Below, in pieces: positions 43,047-51,276 of a stretch of DNA of 64,000 nucleotides. The DNA comes from Halobiforma lacisalsi AJ5 (GTDB lineage Archaea; Halobacteriota; Halobacteria; Halobacteriales; Natrialbaceae). The first letter of the stretch is position 1, and every line of letters starts with the position of its first letter. The stretch lies in assembly GCF_000226975.2 (NCBI RefSeq), contig NZ_CP019285.1:3534001-3598000 (forward strand), in the 5' to 3' direction. A program made the translations under genes and the position numbers. The notes below the pieces were generated by a model. It made no database searches and was not told where the DNA came from. It was given only the letters and a program-made list of their open reading frames with translations.

Positions 43047-43370
43047 ATGCACCTCGGAATCGTCCTCGAGACGAACGACGCCGAACGGGTCTGGAACGCC
43101 TTCCGACTGGCCAACACCGCGCTCGACGACGACCACGCCGTCGAGGTCTTCCTCCTCGGCGACGGGGTCGACGCGCCCGATCTCGAGACCGAGAAGTTCA
43201 ACCCCCCGGGCGTGATGCGAAAGTACGTGCAAAACGGCGGTGAGCTGTTCGCCTGCGGCACCTGCCTCGATTCCCGGGATCTGGAGGCCGACGACCTCAG
43301 ACCCCGGTCGTCGATGGACGACTACCTCCGGATCGTCGAGGAAGCCGACGAGGTCCTCACGATTGGCTGA
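43047..43370 (+). CDS. DsrE-family sulfur-relay-like protein
   Basis: 107 aa. MHLGIVLETNDAERVWNAFR with VEVFLLGDGVDAPD is the DsrE/YchN fold pattern. LFACGTCLDSRDLEAD holds two Cys (CGTC) where DsrE/TusD-like proteins carry a reactive Cys. It opens a set of sulfur-related genes that continues with a Bat regulator and the rhodanese-MBL fusion. Persulfide handling is inferred from the family and the neighbours. Confidence 0.82.
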   Translation: MHLGIVLETNDAERVWNAFRLANTALDDDHAVEVFLLGDGVDAPDLETEKFNPPGVMRKYVQNGGELFACGTCLDSRDLEADDLRPRSSMDDYLRIVEEADEVLTIG

Positions 43371-43395
43371 TCACGCCGAACGGGTTGTGAAGCGG

Positions 43396-44130
43396 TCAGT
43401 CGGCCCGACCCTCGGACCGCGCCGCCCCCTCGACCTGCAGCGGATCGCCGGCCGTCGTCGCGGTCACGAGCCGGAGGAATTCCCCCGCGTTCGTCAGCAG
43501 CTTGTTCTCCGCCTTCCGGAGGTGCTCCTCGTAGGTCGATCGGGCCACCGACGTCCGCTCGGCTAACTCGCGCAGCGACGTCTTCCGGGGCTGCTCGTAG
43601 TACCCGCTCTCGAGGGCCAGCCGGAGCGCCGCCAGCTGTCGCTCCGTGAGATCCTCGAAGAGCTGGTCGACGGGGGCCAGCATGCTGTGTGGAATCGTCT
43701 GTTCCGCGACGGCGGTCTTCGAGAGGACGTCGATGTCCCGGTCCGCCTCGAGATCGCGGAGCAGGGCCCGCACGTCCCCCTCGTCGAAGGCGATCACCGT
43801 GTAGTGTTCCCAGCCGTGGCGGTGGATCGTCGGCGGCTGGTACAGGCAGTTGTACTCCTCGAACCGGTCGATGATCGACTCCTCGAGCGAGCAGAGACAC
43901 GCCTGTGTGACGACGTGCAACCCCGAGTCGTCGACCGACTCGTGGAGGACCGTCCCGAGGGCGTCGATCTCCTCGAGCAACTCGTCGGTCGGCGTCTCCG
44001 AGGACGTGATCTCGAGCACCTGGCAGTCGCTCAGGTACCACTCGCGTATCGTGAGGTCCGGGTGGCGTTCCGAAATCTCCCGGTAGGGACACTCGTGTTT
44101 CACGCGGAACGAGGCCTCGTACAGGCTCAT
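43396..44130 (-). CDS. Bat-type HTH-10 transcription regulator
   Basis: 244 aa from the ATG at 44130 (MSLYEASFRVKHECPYREI). The N-terminal sensor-like region holds several Cys/His residues (HECPY, SDCQVLE, ACLCS), which could respond to redox or metal. The C-terminal HTH-10 domain is clear: LTERQLAALRLALESGYYE, RKTSLRELAERTSVARSTYE, HLRKAENKLL. It lies divergently from the rhodanese-MBL gene, with 88 bp between starts, and tail to tail with the DsrE gene. It probably regulates that cluster. Confidence 0.85.
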   Translation of the reverse strand: MSLYEASFRVKHECPYREISERHPDLTIREWYLSDCQVLEITSSETPTDELLEEIDALGTVLHESVDDSGLHVVTQACLCSLEESIIDRFEEYNCLYQPPTIHRHGWEHYTVIAFDEGDVRALLRDLEADRDIDVLSKTAVAEQTIPHSMLAPVDQLFEDLTERQLAALRLALESGYYEQPRKTSLRELAERTSVARSTYEEHLRKAENKLLTNAGEFLRLVTATTAGDPLQVEGAARSEGRAD

Positions 44131-44218
44131 GGTTCGACGTTCGATCGCCGGACGGGTAACTGTGCCGGTCATGACCGGCACCACCTATATTCGAACGTCA
44201 CTCCTACGGGGAGACACG

Positions 44219-45334
44219 ATGACCGACGTCTCACCGGACGAACTCGCTGAGCGGTTGTACGACGACGAACGCGAGGACGTCCTCGTCCTCGACGTTCGCC
44301 ACGAAGCGGAGTACGAGGAGTGGCACGTTCCGTACAGCGTCAACGTCGACGTCTACGACGAACTGGTCGACGACCGGGAAGCCGCCGAAGAGCAACTCGC
44401 GGGACTGCCCGACGATCGAGAGATCGTCACCGTCTGTGCCGCGGGCGTCGTCTCGCGGACGGCGACGGAACTCCTGCAGGAGATGGGCTACGACGCCGCG
44501 ACGCTGACCGACGGGATGAACGGCTGGAGCCGCGTCCACCGGCACGCACCCGTCACGACCGAGCTCGAGGGCACGCTCGTCCAGGTCGCTCGCCCCGGGA
44601 AGGGGTGTCTCTCCCACGTCCTGCTCTCGGACGGCGAGGCCGCCGTCTTCGACCCCTCGCACTACCTCGAGGAGTACGAGGCGATCCTCGCGGAACGCGG
44701 CGCCGACCTCGTCGGCGTCTTCGACACGCACGCCCACGCCGACCACGTCTCCGGCGGGCGGACCCTCGCCGACCGCCACGACGTCCCGTACTTCCTCCAC
44801 CCGAGGGACGCCCTCGAGATCGACGCCACCCCGATCGAGGACGGCGAGACGCTCGAGGTCGGGTCGGTCGCGCTCGAGGCGATCCACACGCCGGGTCACA
44901 GCGAGGGGAGCGTCTCGTTCGACGTCGGCGGCGAGGCGCTCCTGACGGGCGACACGCTCTTTCACGACAGCGTCGGGCGCGTCGAACTCGGGGTCGAAGC
45001 CGGCCTCGAGGACGCAGACGTCGAGGGGAACGCCGCCACGCTCTACGAGAGCCTGCAGCGCCTGCTGGATCGCCCGGACGGGACGGTCGTCCTTCCGGCG
45101 CACGATCCCGGCTCGCCCGATCCGCCGGTGGCCGCCACGCTCGGCGAGGTCGAGGCACGGAACGAAGATCTCGATCGCGACCGCGAGGCGTTCGTCGAGC
45201 GGCTCGCGTCGGACGTCCCGGACCACCCGCCGAACTTCGAGCGCGTCAAGCGCACGAACGTCGGCCGGGAGGACGTCCCCGAGGAGGAACTGTCCGACCT
45301 GGAACTGGGCCCCAACCGCTGTGCAGCCGAGTAA
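44219..45334 (+). CDS. Rhodanese + metallo-beta-lactamase fusion (persulfide dioxygenase/sulfurtransferase-like)
   Basis: 371 aa from the ATG at 44219. The N-terminal rhodanese domain (about 5-115) has VLDVRHEAEYEEWHVPYSVN and the active loop VTVCAAGVVSRTATEL with the catalytic Cys. The MBL domain follows (about 120-330): FDTHAHADHVSGG gives HxHxDH, TPGHSEGSVSF the next His, LLTGDTLF the Asp, and LPAHDPGS the last His. This resembles ETHE1-like persulfide dioxygenases fused to a sulfurtransferase. Only 3 bp separate it from the MFS gene, so they form an operon. Confidence 0.88.
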   Translation: MTDVSPDELAERLYDDEREDVLVLDVRHEAEYEEWHVPYSVNVDVYDELVDDREAAEEQLAGLPDDREIVTVCAAGVVSRTATELLQEMGYDAATLTDGMNGWSRVHRHAPVTTELEGTLVQVARPGKGCLSHVLLSDGEAAVFDPSHYLEEYEAILAERGADLVGVFDTHAHADHVSGGRTLADRHDVPYFLHPRDALEIDATPIEDGETLEVGSVALEAIHTPGHSEGSVSFDVGGEALLTGDTLFHDSVGRVELGVEAGLEDADVEGNAATLYESLQRLLDRPDGTVVLPAHDPGSPDPPVAATLGEVEARNEDLDRDREAFVERLASDVPDHPPNFERVKRTNVGREDVPEEELSDLELGPNRCAAE

Positions 45335-45337
45335 CGA

Positions 45338-46627
45338 ATGAGCGAGGAATCAACCCTCGAGCAGGGCATTCGCGAACACCTCGGCCAGTTCTCGCTGCAC
45401 GTCCTGCTGGTGTTCGCGACCGGCCTGACGATCGGTTCGGAACGAACGGTCGTCCCCGTTTTGGGCGAGGACGTCCTCGGCGTCGAGTCGTTCCTCGTCA
45501 TCGGCTCGTTCGTCGTCTCCTTCGGCTTCGTCAAGGCGCTGCTCAACCTCTACGCCGGCAAGTGGGGCGAGGAGTACGGCCGCAAGCCGGTGCTCGTGCT
45601 CGGCTGGATCACCGCACTCCCGATCCCGGTGATCCTCATCTTCGCGCCCTCCTGGTCGTGGATCACCGTCGGGAACGTCCTGCTCGGGATCAACCAGGCG
45701 CTGACCTGGAGCATGGCGATCAATGCGAAGATCGACCTCGCAGGCCCCGACCAGCGCGGCCTCGCGGTCGGCATCGACGAGGCGTTCGGCTACACCGGCG
45801 TCGCCGCGGGCGCGTGGCTCACGGGCGTCATCGCCGGGCGGACGAGCCTCCGTCCGGAGCCGTTCTACTTCCTCGCGGCCGTCGTAGTGCTTGCGTTCCT
45901 GATCTCGGTCTTCCTCATCAAGGAGACGGTACAACTCGCCCAACTCGAGGGCGACGACGACCACCACGACGCGAACCTCCCGTTCGACGAGGTGCTCAAG
46001 CGGGCGACCTACGGCGACAGGACGCTGTTCGCGGCCGCGCAGGCGGGCCACGTCGAGAACTTCGTGGACACGCTGTTCTGGATCGCAGTGCCGCTGTACC
46101 TGACGAGTCAGGGGCTCGCGATCGAGGCGGTCGGCGTCGTCGTCGGCGTCCACAGCGCGATGTACTTCCTCCAGATCGGAACCGGGGGGCTCGCGGACCG
46201 TATCGGTCGCCGTCCCCCGGTCGTCGCGGGCATGTTCCTCGCCGGGGCGGGCGTCCTCGGAATGGTGTTCGTCGAGGGGTATCTCGCGTGGGCGCTACTC
46301 TCCGGGGCGTCCGGCCTCGGTATGGCGCTGCTGTATCCGAACCTGATGACCGTGCCCAGCGACGCCGCTCACCCCACCTGGCGGTCGGCGGGCATGGGCG
46401 TCTACCGGATGTGGCGCGACGCCGGCTACGGCGTCGGCGCGATCCTGATCGGCCTCTCGATGGAGTTCGTCAGCGCAGAGGCCGCGTTCTACATGACCGC
46501 GTTCCTGATGTTCCTCTCCGGCGGTATCGTGTACGTCTGGATGGAGGAGACCCACCCCGAGTTCGGGACCCACGAACCGCCCGCGCCGGCCACGGAACCG
46601 GCGGGCGGCACGGCGTCCGACGACTGA
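45338..46627 (+). CDS. MFS transporter
   Basis: 429 aa, about 12 membrane spans. KWGEEYGRKPVLVLGW between spans 2 and 3 is the MFS loop 2-3 motif (G-x-x-x-x-R/G-R-K). TGGLADRIGRRPPVVAG is its repeat in the second half. The central cytoplasmic loop is His/Asp-rich (LEGDDDHHDAN), and the C-terminal tail is Pro/Ala-rich. Substrate unknown; cotranscription with the rhodanese-MBL gene suggests a sulfur compound or a product of its metabolism. Confidence 0.88.
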   Translation: MSEESTLEQGIREHLGQFSLHVLLVFATGLTIGSERTVVPVLGEDVLGVESFLVIGSFVVSFGFVKALLNLYAGKWGEEYGRKPVLVLGWITALPIPVILIFAPSWSWITVGNVLLGINQALTWSMAINAKIDLAGPDQRGLAVGIDEAFGYTGVAAGAWLTGVIAGRTSLRPEPFYFLAAVVVLAFLISVFLIKETVQLAQLEGDDDHHDANLPFDEVLKRATYGDRTLFAAAQAGHVENFVDTLFWIAVPLYLTSQGLAIEAVGVVVGVHSAMYFLQIGTGGLADRIGRRPPVVAGMFLAGAGVLGMVFVEGYLAWALLSGASGLGMALLYPNLMTVPSDAAHPTWRSAGMGVYRMWRDAGYGVGAILIGLSMEFVSAEAAFYMTAFLMFLSGGIVYVWMEETHPEFGTHEPPAPATEPAGGTASDD

Positions 46628-46875
46628 TCTCTCCCCGTCTCGGTCTCGATCATGGGTATAGTCGTGAAGCCGACTTTTCGTCACTAACCCCGCTCGAGAG
46701 GAGTCTACTACCTCGTTTCCGGCCTATCTCCACCTCCGTTTCGGTCGCTCGACTCGAGCGCGAACGGCACGGTTCGATCGGCGACGGATATACTTTGGAA
46801 TAATAGATCCGCTCCGTTCGCTACTTCATCTCATGAAGGGGAATCGGGAAAAGAGATGCCCGCGAAACTCTAGAC

Positions 46876-48270
46876 ATGTACGTGGCCCTCGTCGACGGCG
46901 TCCTCGAGTCGCTCCGCATCGGCGTCGGGTTCCTCTGGACGGCCGCCTGGGCGATCATCATGGGGCTCACGATCACGAGTCTCGTGCAGGTGTACGTCTC
47001 GAAGGAACGCATGGCGTCGGTCTTAGGCGAGGGCGATCTCTCCGGACTCGCGAAGGCGACGGTCTTCGGGGCCGCGAGCAGCGGCTGTAGCTTCGGTGCC
47101 GTCGCCATCGGTAAGGGGCTGTTCAAGAAGGGAGCCCACGCGGTGAACTTCCTCGCGTTCATGTTCGCCTCGACGAACCTCATCGTCGAACTCGGCCTGA
47201 TGATCCTGATCCTGCTCGGCTGGGAGTTCCTGCTCGCGGAACTCCTCGGCGGGCTGGTCCTCATCGCCGTCATGGCCATCATCGTCCAGTTCACGCTCCC
47301 CGAGGCGCTGTTCGACGAGGTACGGGCCGAACTCGAGCGACGCGACCACGAACACGGCGTCGAGGAGGATCCGACCTGTGGGATGGCGGGCTCGGACGAA
47401 CACACCCTCGTGACCGACGGGGGCGAGCGGCTGAAGTTCTGTTCCGAGGGCTGTCTCGAGACCTACCGTCAGCACGCCGCGAGTAGCGGCGTTTGGCACG
47501 AACAACTGCGCTCGTGGGGTGGCTGGTACAGGGTCGCCAACCAGTACCGCAAGGAGTGGTCGATGATCTGGACGGACGTCGTCGCGGGCTTTCTCATCTC
47601 GGGGTTCGTCATCGTCTTCGTCCCGCAGTGGGTCTGGAACACGCTGTTCCTCGAGGGGGAGAGCCCCCTGATGATCGCCGAGAACGCGATCATGGGGGTC
47701 GCGATCGCCATCATCAGCTTCGTCGGCAGCATGGGGAACGTCCCGTTCGCCGTCGCGCTCTGGGGCGGCGGTATCAGCTTCGCGGGCGTCATCGCGTTCG
47801 TCTACGCCGACCTCATCACGATTCCCGTGTTGAACGTCTACCGGAAGTACTACGGCTGGAAGATCATGCTGTACATCCTCGGCGTCTTCTTCGTGACGAT
47901 GGCGTTTACCGGCTTTCTCATGGAACTGCTGTTCGACGCGCTCGGAATCGTTCCGAACCTCGAGGGCGGGACGACGGCGAGCGAGCAAACCTATTTCGAA
48001 CTCGACTACACCTTCTACCTCAACCTCGTCGCGTTCGCCCTCTCCGGGTTCCTGTTGTACGTGTATCGTCGCGGCCTCGGCGCGCCGGGTGAGTACCGCG
48101 ATCCGGTCTGTGGGATGCGCGTCGACGACGATGGGCCGAGTGCCACCCACCAGGGAGAGTCCTTCTACTTCTGTTCGACGACCTGCAAGCGGTCGTTCGA
48201 ATCGACACCCGAGAAGTTCGCGGACCTCGGTCCACGAGTCGCGGATTCCGGCCACGAACACGATCACTGA
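46876..48270 (+). CDS. YraQ/ArsP-like permease with two YHS metal-binding modules
   Basis: 464 aa. Two halves of membrane spans carry the permease signature FGAASSGCSFGAVAIGKGLF in the first and ISFVGSMGNVPFAVALWGGG in the second. Between them at about residue 165 is a YHS/TRASH-like module: DPTCGM...KFCSEGCLETY. A second YHS module at the C-terminus (about 412-450) has DPVCGMRVDD...FYFCSTTCKRSF and then a His-rich end (GHEHDH). It is probably an efflux permease for a metal(loid) or sulfur compound, sensed or bound by the Cys modules. Confidence 0.85.
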   Translation: MYVALVDGVLESLRIGVGFLWTAAWAIIMGLTITSLVQVYVSKERMASVLGEGDLSGLAKATVFGAASSGCSFGAVAIGKGLFKKGAHAVNFLAFMFASTNLIVELGLMILILLGWEFLLAELLGGLVLIAVMAIIVQFTLPEALFDEVRAELERRDHEHGVEEDPTCGMAGSDEHTLVTDGGERLKFCSEGCLETYRQHAASSGVWHEQLRSWGGWYRVANQYRKEWSMIWTDVVAGFLISGFVIVFVPQWVWNTLFLEGESPLMIAENAIMGVAIAIISFVGSMGNVPFAVALWGGGISFAGVIAFVYADLITIPVLNVYRKYYGWKIMLYILGVFFVTMAFTGFLMELLFDALGIVPNLEGGTTASEQTYFELDYTFYLNLVAFALSGFLLYVYRRGLGAPGEYRDPVCGMRVDDDGPSATHQGESFYFCSTTCKRSFESTPEKFADLGPRVADSGHEHDH

Positions 48271-48492
48271 CCGCTGTCCGATGATTCCGGCCACACAGTC
48301 CGTCAGCCGTCGAGACGAAATTGACCCGTCCGCCCGGAAAACAGGTCTGACACTCCCCGTCGAATGAGCGACTGTGCTTCGAAGTGCCGAGGAATTTCCG
48401 AGAAGGCGACGGCACACCTCCCCTGCCGTGGGACGCGGACGGCAAGCGGACGGCGTCCGGCGCGCGCAGTTCCGGCCTCCGAGGTCGTCCGG

Positions 48493-48573
48493 CTACTCGT
48501 CGTCGTTCTCGTCGCCGTCATCCTCGAGTTCCGAAATCGCTTCGTCGACTTCGTCCTGTGTAGCTTCGTCCAT
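48493..48573 (-). CDS. Candidate 26-aa acidic mini-gene
   Basis: A short frame, MDEATQDEVDEAISELED and then Asp/Glu to the stop, lies alone on the minus strand. A good TATA-like TTTAAATATT box (about 48608-48618 on the plus strand, opposite orientation) stands about 35 bp before the ATG, and GGGATTGGGG just upstream of the ATG could serve as leader. It is the only coding signal found in the 687-bp gap 48271-48957. It may be real or a remnant. Confidence 0.35.
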   Translation of the reverse strand: MDEATQDEVDEAISELEDDGDENDDE

Positions 48574-48891
48574 CCCCAATCCCTGATCGAAATATCGGAG
48601 AAGCTGAGTTTAAATATTTCTAATCAGAACTGTATTTCCGTTCCTTATCGTTGTACGGGATCGACAACGGTGTTCCGAGCTACTGACGGACGCGCTCACG
48701 GCAACCACGTCCTGCTCTCGAGGGTCGCCACTCGCGCTCACGGTGTTCCTGATCCCCCCATCACCGGCAGCGATTCAGCGGTCGTCGTCCGTCGGGTCGA
48801 AACCGACGGCTCCGGACCCGAGAACCTCCCGGTCGGACTGTCGATCCGCTTCATACCCGACGTATGGGGCTGGAAGCCTCCGTGGAGCACC

Positions 48892-48939
48892 CTTATTATA
48901 AACCACCGGACTAGTACGGGGCCAGTCACTCACTAGTCC
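48892..48939 (+). promoter_or_regulatory. TATA box and 8-bp inverted repeat before alpha/beta hydrolase
   Basis: TTATTATAAACC (about 48892-48903) is a TATA-like element. Just downstream, GGACTAGT (48908-48915) and ACTAGTCC (48932-48939) form a perfect inverted repeat over the expected transcription start. This is a typical place for a repressor. A six-codon ORF (48941-48961) follows and overlaps the hydrolase ATG. Confidence 0.5.
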
Positions 48940-48957
48940 CATGAGTAACTCGAACCG

Positions 48958-49845
48958 ATGACCACGCGGCCACACAACCCGTCTCCTCGAGGGACGGCAC
49001 CGTTTGTCGGTCGAACCGTCTCCCTGGACGACGGTCGGCAGCTCGCGTACGCCGAATACGGGTGTCCGAAGGGCGTCCCCGTCGTCTTTCTTCACGGGAC
49101 GCCCGGCTCTCGCCGATTGGGGGTGGCGTTCGAGACGATCGCAGAGGACCTGGGGGTGCGGCTACTCTCTCCAGACCGGCCCGGATACGGCCGCTCGTCT
49201 CCGTGGCCGGATCGTTCGATCGACGACGCCGGTGAGTTCGTCGGCGCGCTTCTGGACGACGCCGACGTCGGGACGGCCGGTATCGTCGGATTCTCCGGCG
49301 GGTGCCCATACGCACTCGCCGCAGCGGCTTCCCTACCCGAACGGATCGACCGAGTCGACGTCGTGGCCGGAGCCACGCCACCCGACGTGAGCGAGGCGAC
49401 GCCCGCGATGCAGCGATTTCTCGCCGGCTTGGCGACGACGGCGCCGGTCGTCCTTCGGGGGCTTTTCCGCGGACAGGCGTTGCTCGCGGACCACCTCGCT
49501 CCCTCGTTCGTCGTCGACCAGTACACCGCAGCGGATACCGGCGAACCGGTGCCCGACGATGTCGCGGAAATCGTCAAAGCGGATTTCCTCGAGGCGTTCG
49601 CCCGTCACCGCCGTGGCGCGGTCACCGAGTTCCGGAACACGGCGACGGACTGGGGGATCGACTTCGCCGACATCGACTCGAGGGTTCATCTCTGGCACGG
49701 CGAGAACGATACGAACGTTCCGATAGAAGACGCTCGCCGCCTCGAGACGCGGATATCGACCGCCGAGTTGCACGTTCTCGAAGACGCGGATCACCTTCGG
49801 ACGCTCCTCCGAGGCGTTCCCAGGCTTCTCGAGGACTATCGCTGA
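48958..49845 (+). CDS. Alpha/beta hydrolase
   Basis: 295 aa. VVFLHGTPGSRRLGVAFE carries the oxyanion-hole HG, GIVGFSGGCPYALAAAA the nucleophile elbow (Ser in G-F-S-G-G), LWHGENDTNVPIEDAR the acid, and EDADHLRTLL the His. LSPDRPGYGRS is the usual PGYG block. A 100-residue cap region follows the nucleophile. The substrate is unknown. It is preceded by an inverted repeat and by a six-codon ORF whose TGA overlaps the start codon, hinting at translational control. Confidence 0.88.
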   Translation: MTTRPHNPSPRGTAPFVGRTVSLDDGRQLAYAEYGCPKGVPVVFLHGTPGSRRLGVAFETIAEDLGVRLLSPDRPGYGRSSPWPDRSIDDAGEFVGALLDDADVGTAGIVGFSGGCPYALAAAASLPERIDRVDVVAGATPPDVSEATPAMQRFLAGLATTAPVVLRGLFRGQALLADHLAPSFVVDQYTAADTGEPVPDDVAEIVKADFLEAFARHRRGAVTEFRNTATDWGIDFADIDSRVHLWHGENDTNVPIEDARRLETRISTAELHVLEDADHLRTLLRGVPRLLEDYR

Positions 49846-50110
49846 CCGAACCCGTCGGTTCGGGGAATGCCGGAGGGTACTCGTATCGATTTCTCCCGAT
49901 GAACGGCCTGGAACCGTGCTGTGTACACGACTTCCGGTTCCGCTTGTCTCCCCTGGTTCACCCACCGATACCCCCGCTACGGTAGACCCGTGATATCGGG
50001 ACGCGATGACGCCGATCGCTCGGCCACGTCTCGTCGTGCAGACAGGCGGCTGCTCGAGCGGAATCACCTCGATTGATACGGTGCCTGAACGAACGACCCG
50101 CATACGTGGT

Positions 50111-50779
50111 ATGAAACGCATCCAGTTCTCGGCCACTTATCCAGAGCGACTCGTTCACCCCCTTCACCAGCAGATTATCGGGGGAACGTCGATCACACGG
50201 GCCGAGTTACTGATGTGGAGCCCGACTCGAGACGCGACGACGCTGTTCTGGTGCGACGGGGGGAGGGAAGCCGCCGAAACGATCATCGCGAACATCGATT
50301 CGCTCCTCGCCTGCAATTTCGTCGAGGACACCCACGGGACCGGAACCTACGCGTTCCTCCAGCAGGACGAGTACGAGTTCTCGCGGGCGTTGCTGGATAC
50401 CATCGCAGGTTCCCGGGTGATCTTTCTCCCGCCGGTCGCGTTTCTGGACACGGGCGAGGTACGGTTCGAGGCGGTCGGGGAGCCGACCGCACTCAGTACG
50501 TTCCACGACGAACTCTCCGAACTCGCGAACCTCTCCATCGAACGGGTACACGAATTCGAGCGGAAGGGGTCGCCGTCACGTCTCACCGATCGACAGGAGT
50601 CCGCACTGGAGACGGCGGCCGCGGTCGGCTACTACGAAGTCCCTCGAGAGGGTACCGTCGCTGACGTCGCTGCCGTCCTGGACTGCTCGAAGAGTACAGC
50701 CGGAGAACTGGTGCGGAAGGCAGAAGCAACGGTGATCCGGGACTACCTCGAGACGAGGTGCCGAACGTCGACTACGTAA
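50111..50779 (+). CDS. Bat-type HTH-10 transcription regulator
   Basis: 222 aa from the ATG at 50111 (MKRIQFSATYPERLVHPLHQ); upstream in-frame codons lack support. The N-terminal part is an unknown ligand-binding-like domain with few Cys. The C-terminal HTH-10 is LTDRQESALETAAAVGYYE, then REGTVADVAAVLDCSKSTAGE, LVRKAEATVIRDYL. It is separated by about 265 bp from the hydrolase, and no nearby gene is obviously its target. Confidence 0.83.
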   Translation: MKRIQFSATYPERLVHPLHQQIIGGTSITRAELLMWSPTRDATTLFWCDGGREAAETIIANIDSLLACNFVEDTHGTGTYAFLQQDEYEFSRALLDTIAGSRVIFLPPVAFLDTGEVRFEAVGEPTALSTFHDELSELANLSIERVHEFERKGSPSRLTDRQESALETAAAVGYYEVPREGTVADVAAVLDCSKSTAGELVRKAEATVIRDYLETRCRTSTT

Positions 50780-51276
50780 CGACCGTCCGTGACACCGACG
50801 GCGGACCGGCCCAGCGATCGGATCCCTCGGAAGTTCGGTGCTCTGTGCTCGAGCGACGGGGGGACGGGGTACACGAAGTACTCCGAACCGGCGAGCGCCG
50901 GCGACGAATCGGTTCCGTCGGTGTGGCCCAGTCGGCCCGCCGCCGTCTTCCGCCGGGCCGACGCGGGAACGATCTCTACCGTCGCTTGCGGCGAGTCCGG
51001 GCGGTGGCATATTGTCATAAACCGTCTCGTACTCGTCGGATCGACGACGTGCGTCTCGTGCTAGCTTCCGACCGCCGTATCCTCTTTCGTCTCGTCCTCG
51101 TAGTAGTCCTGCCAAGCGGGGAGAGGAAGGCAATCGCTGTCCCGTACGTAGGCCCGCAGGCTCTCGAGGACGTCCCAGCGCTGAACCAATCCGACGTTTC
51201 GGATGCCGGGGCCGACTACCGTTCGACCTCCCAGCAAACCGGCACCGGACCGAGTCGACGTCGTCAAAAGCCGACC
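50780..51276. other. 497-bp stretch without a convincing gene
   Basis: Between the HTH-10 gene and the end of the 690-aa lipoprotein gene nothing is certain. A minus-strand frame ending at 51061 reads LRAYVRDSDCLPLPAWQDYY and looks protein-like over about 40 residues, but its upstream part lacks a good start. It could be a remnant of a degraded gene. Confidence 0.4.

Noticed and set aside
44320-46803. 827-residue open frame
   Set aside because: Arg/Pro-rich GC-shadow of the rhodanese-MBL and MFS genes, without protein features.
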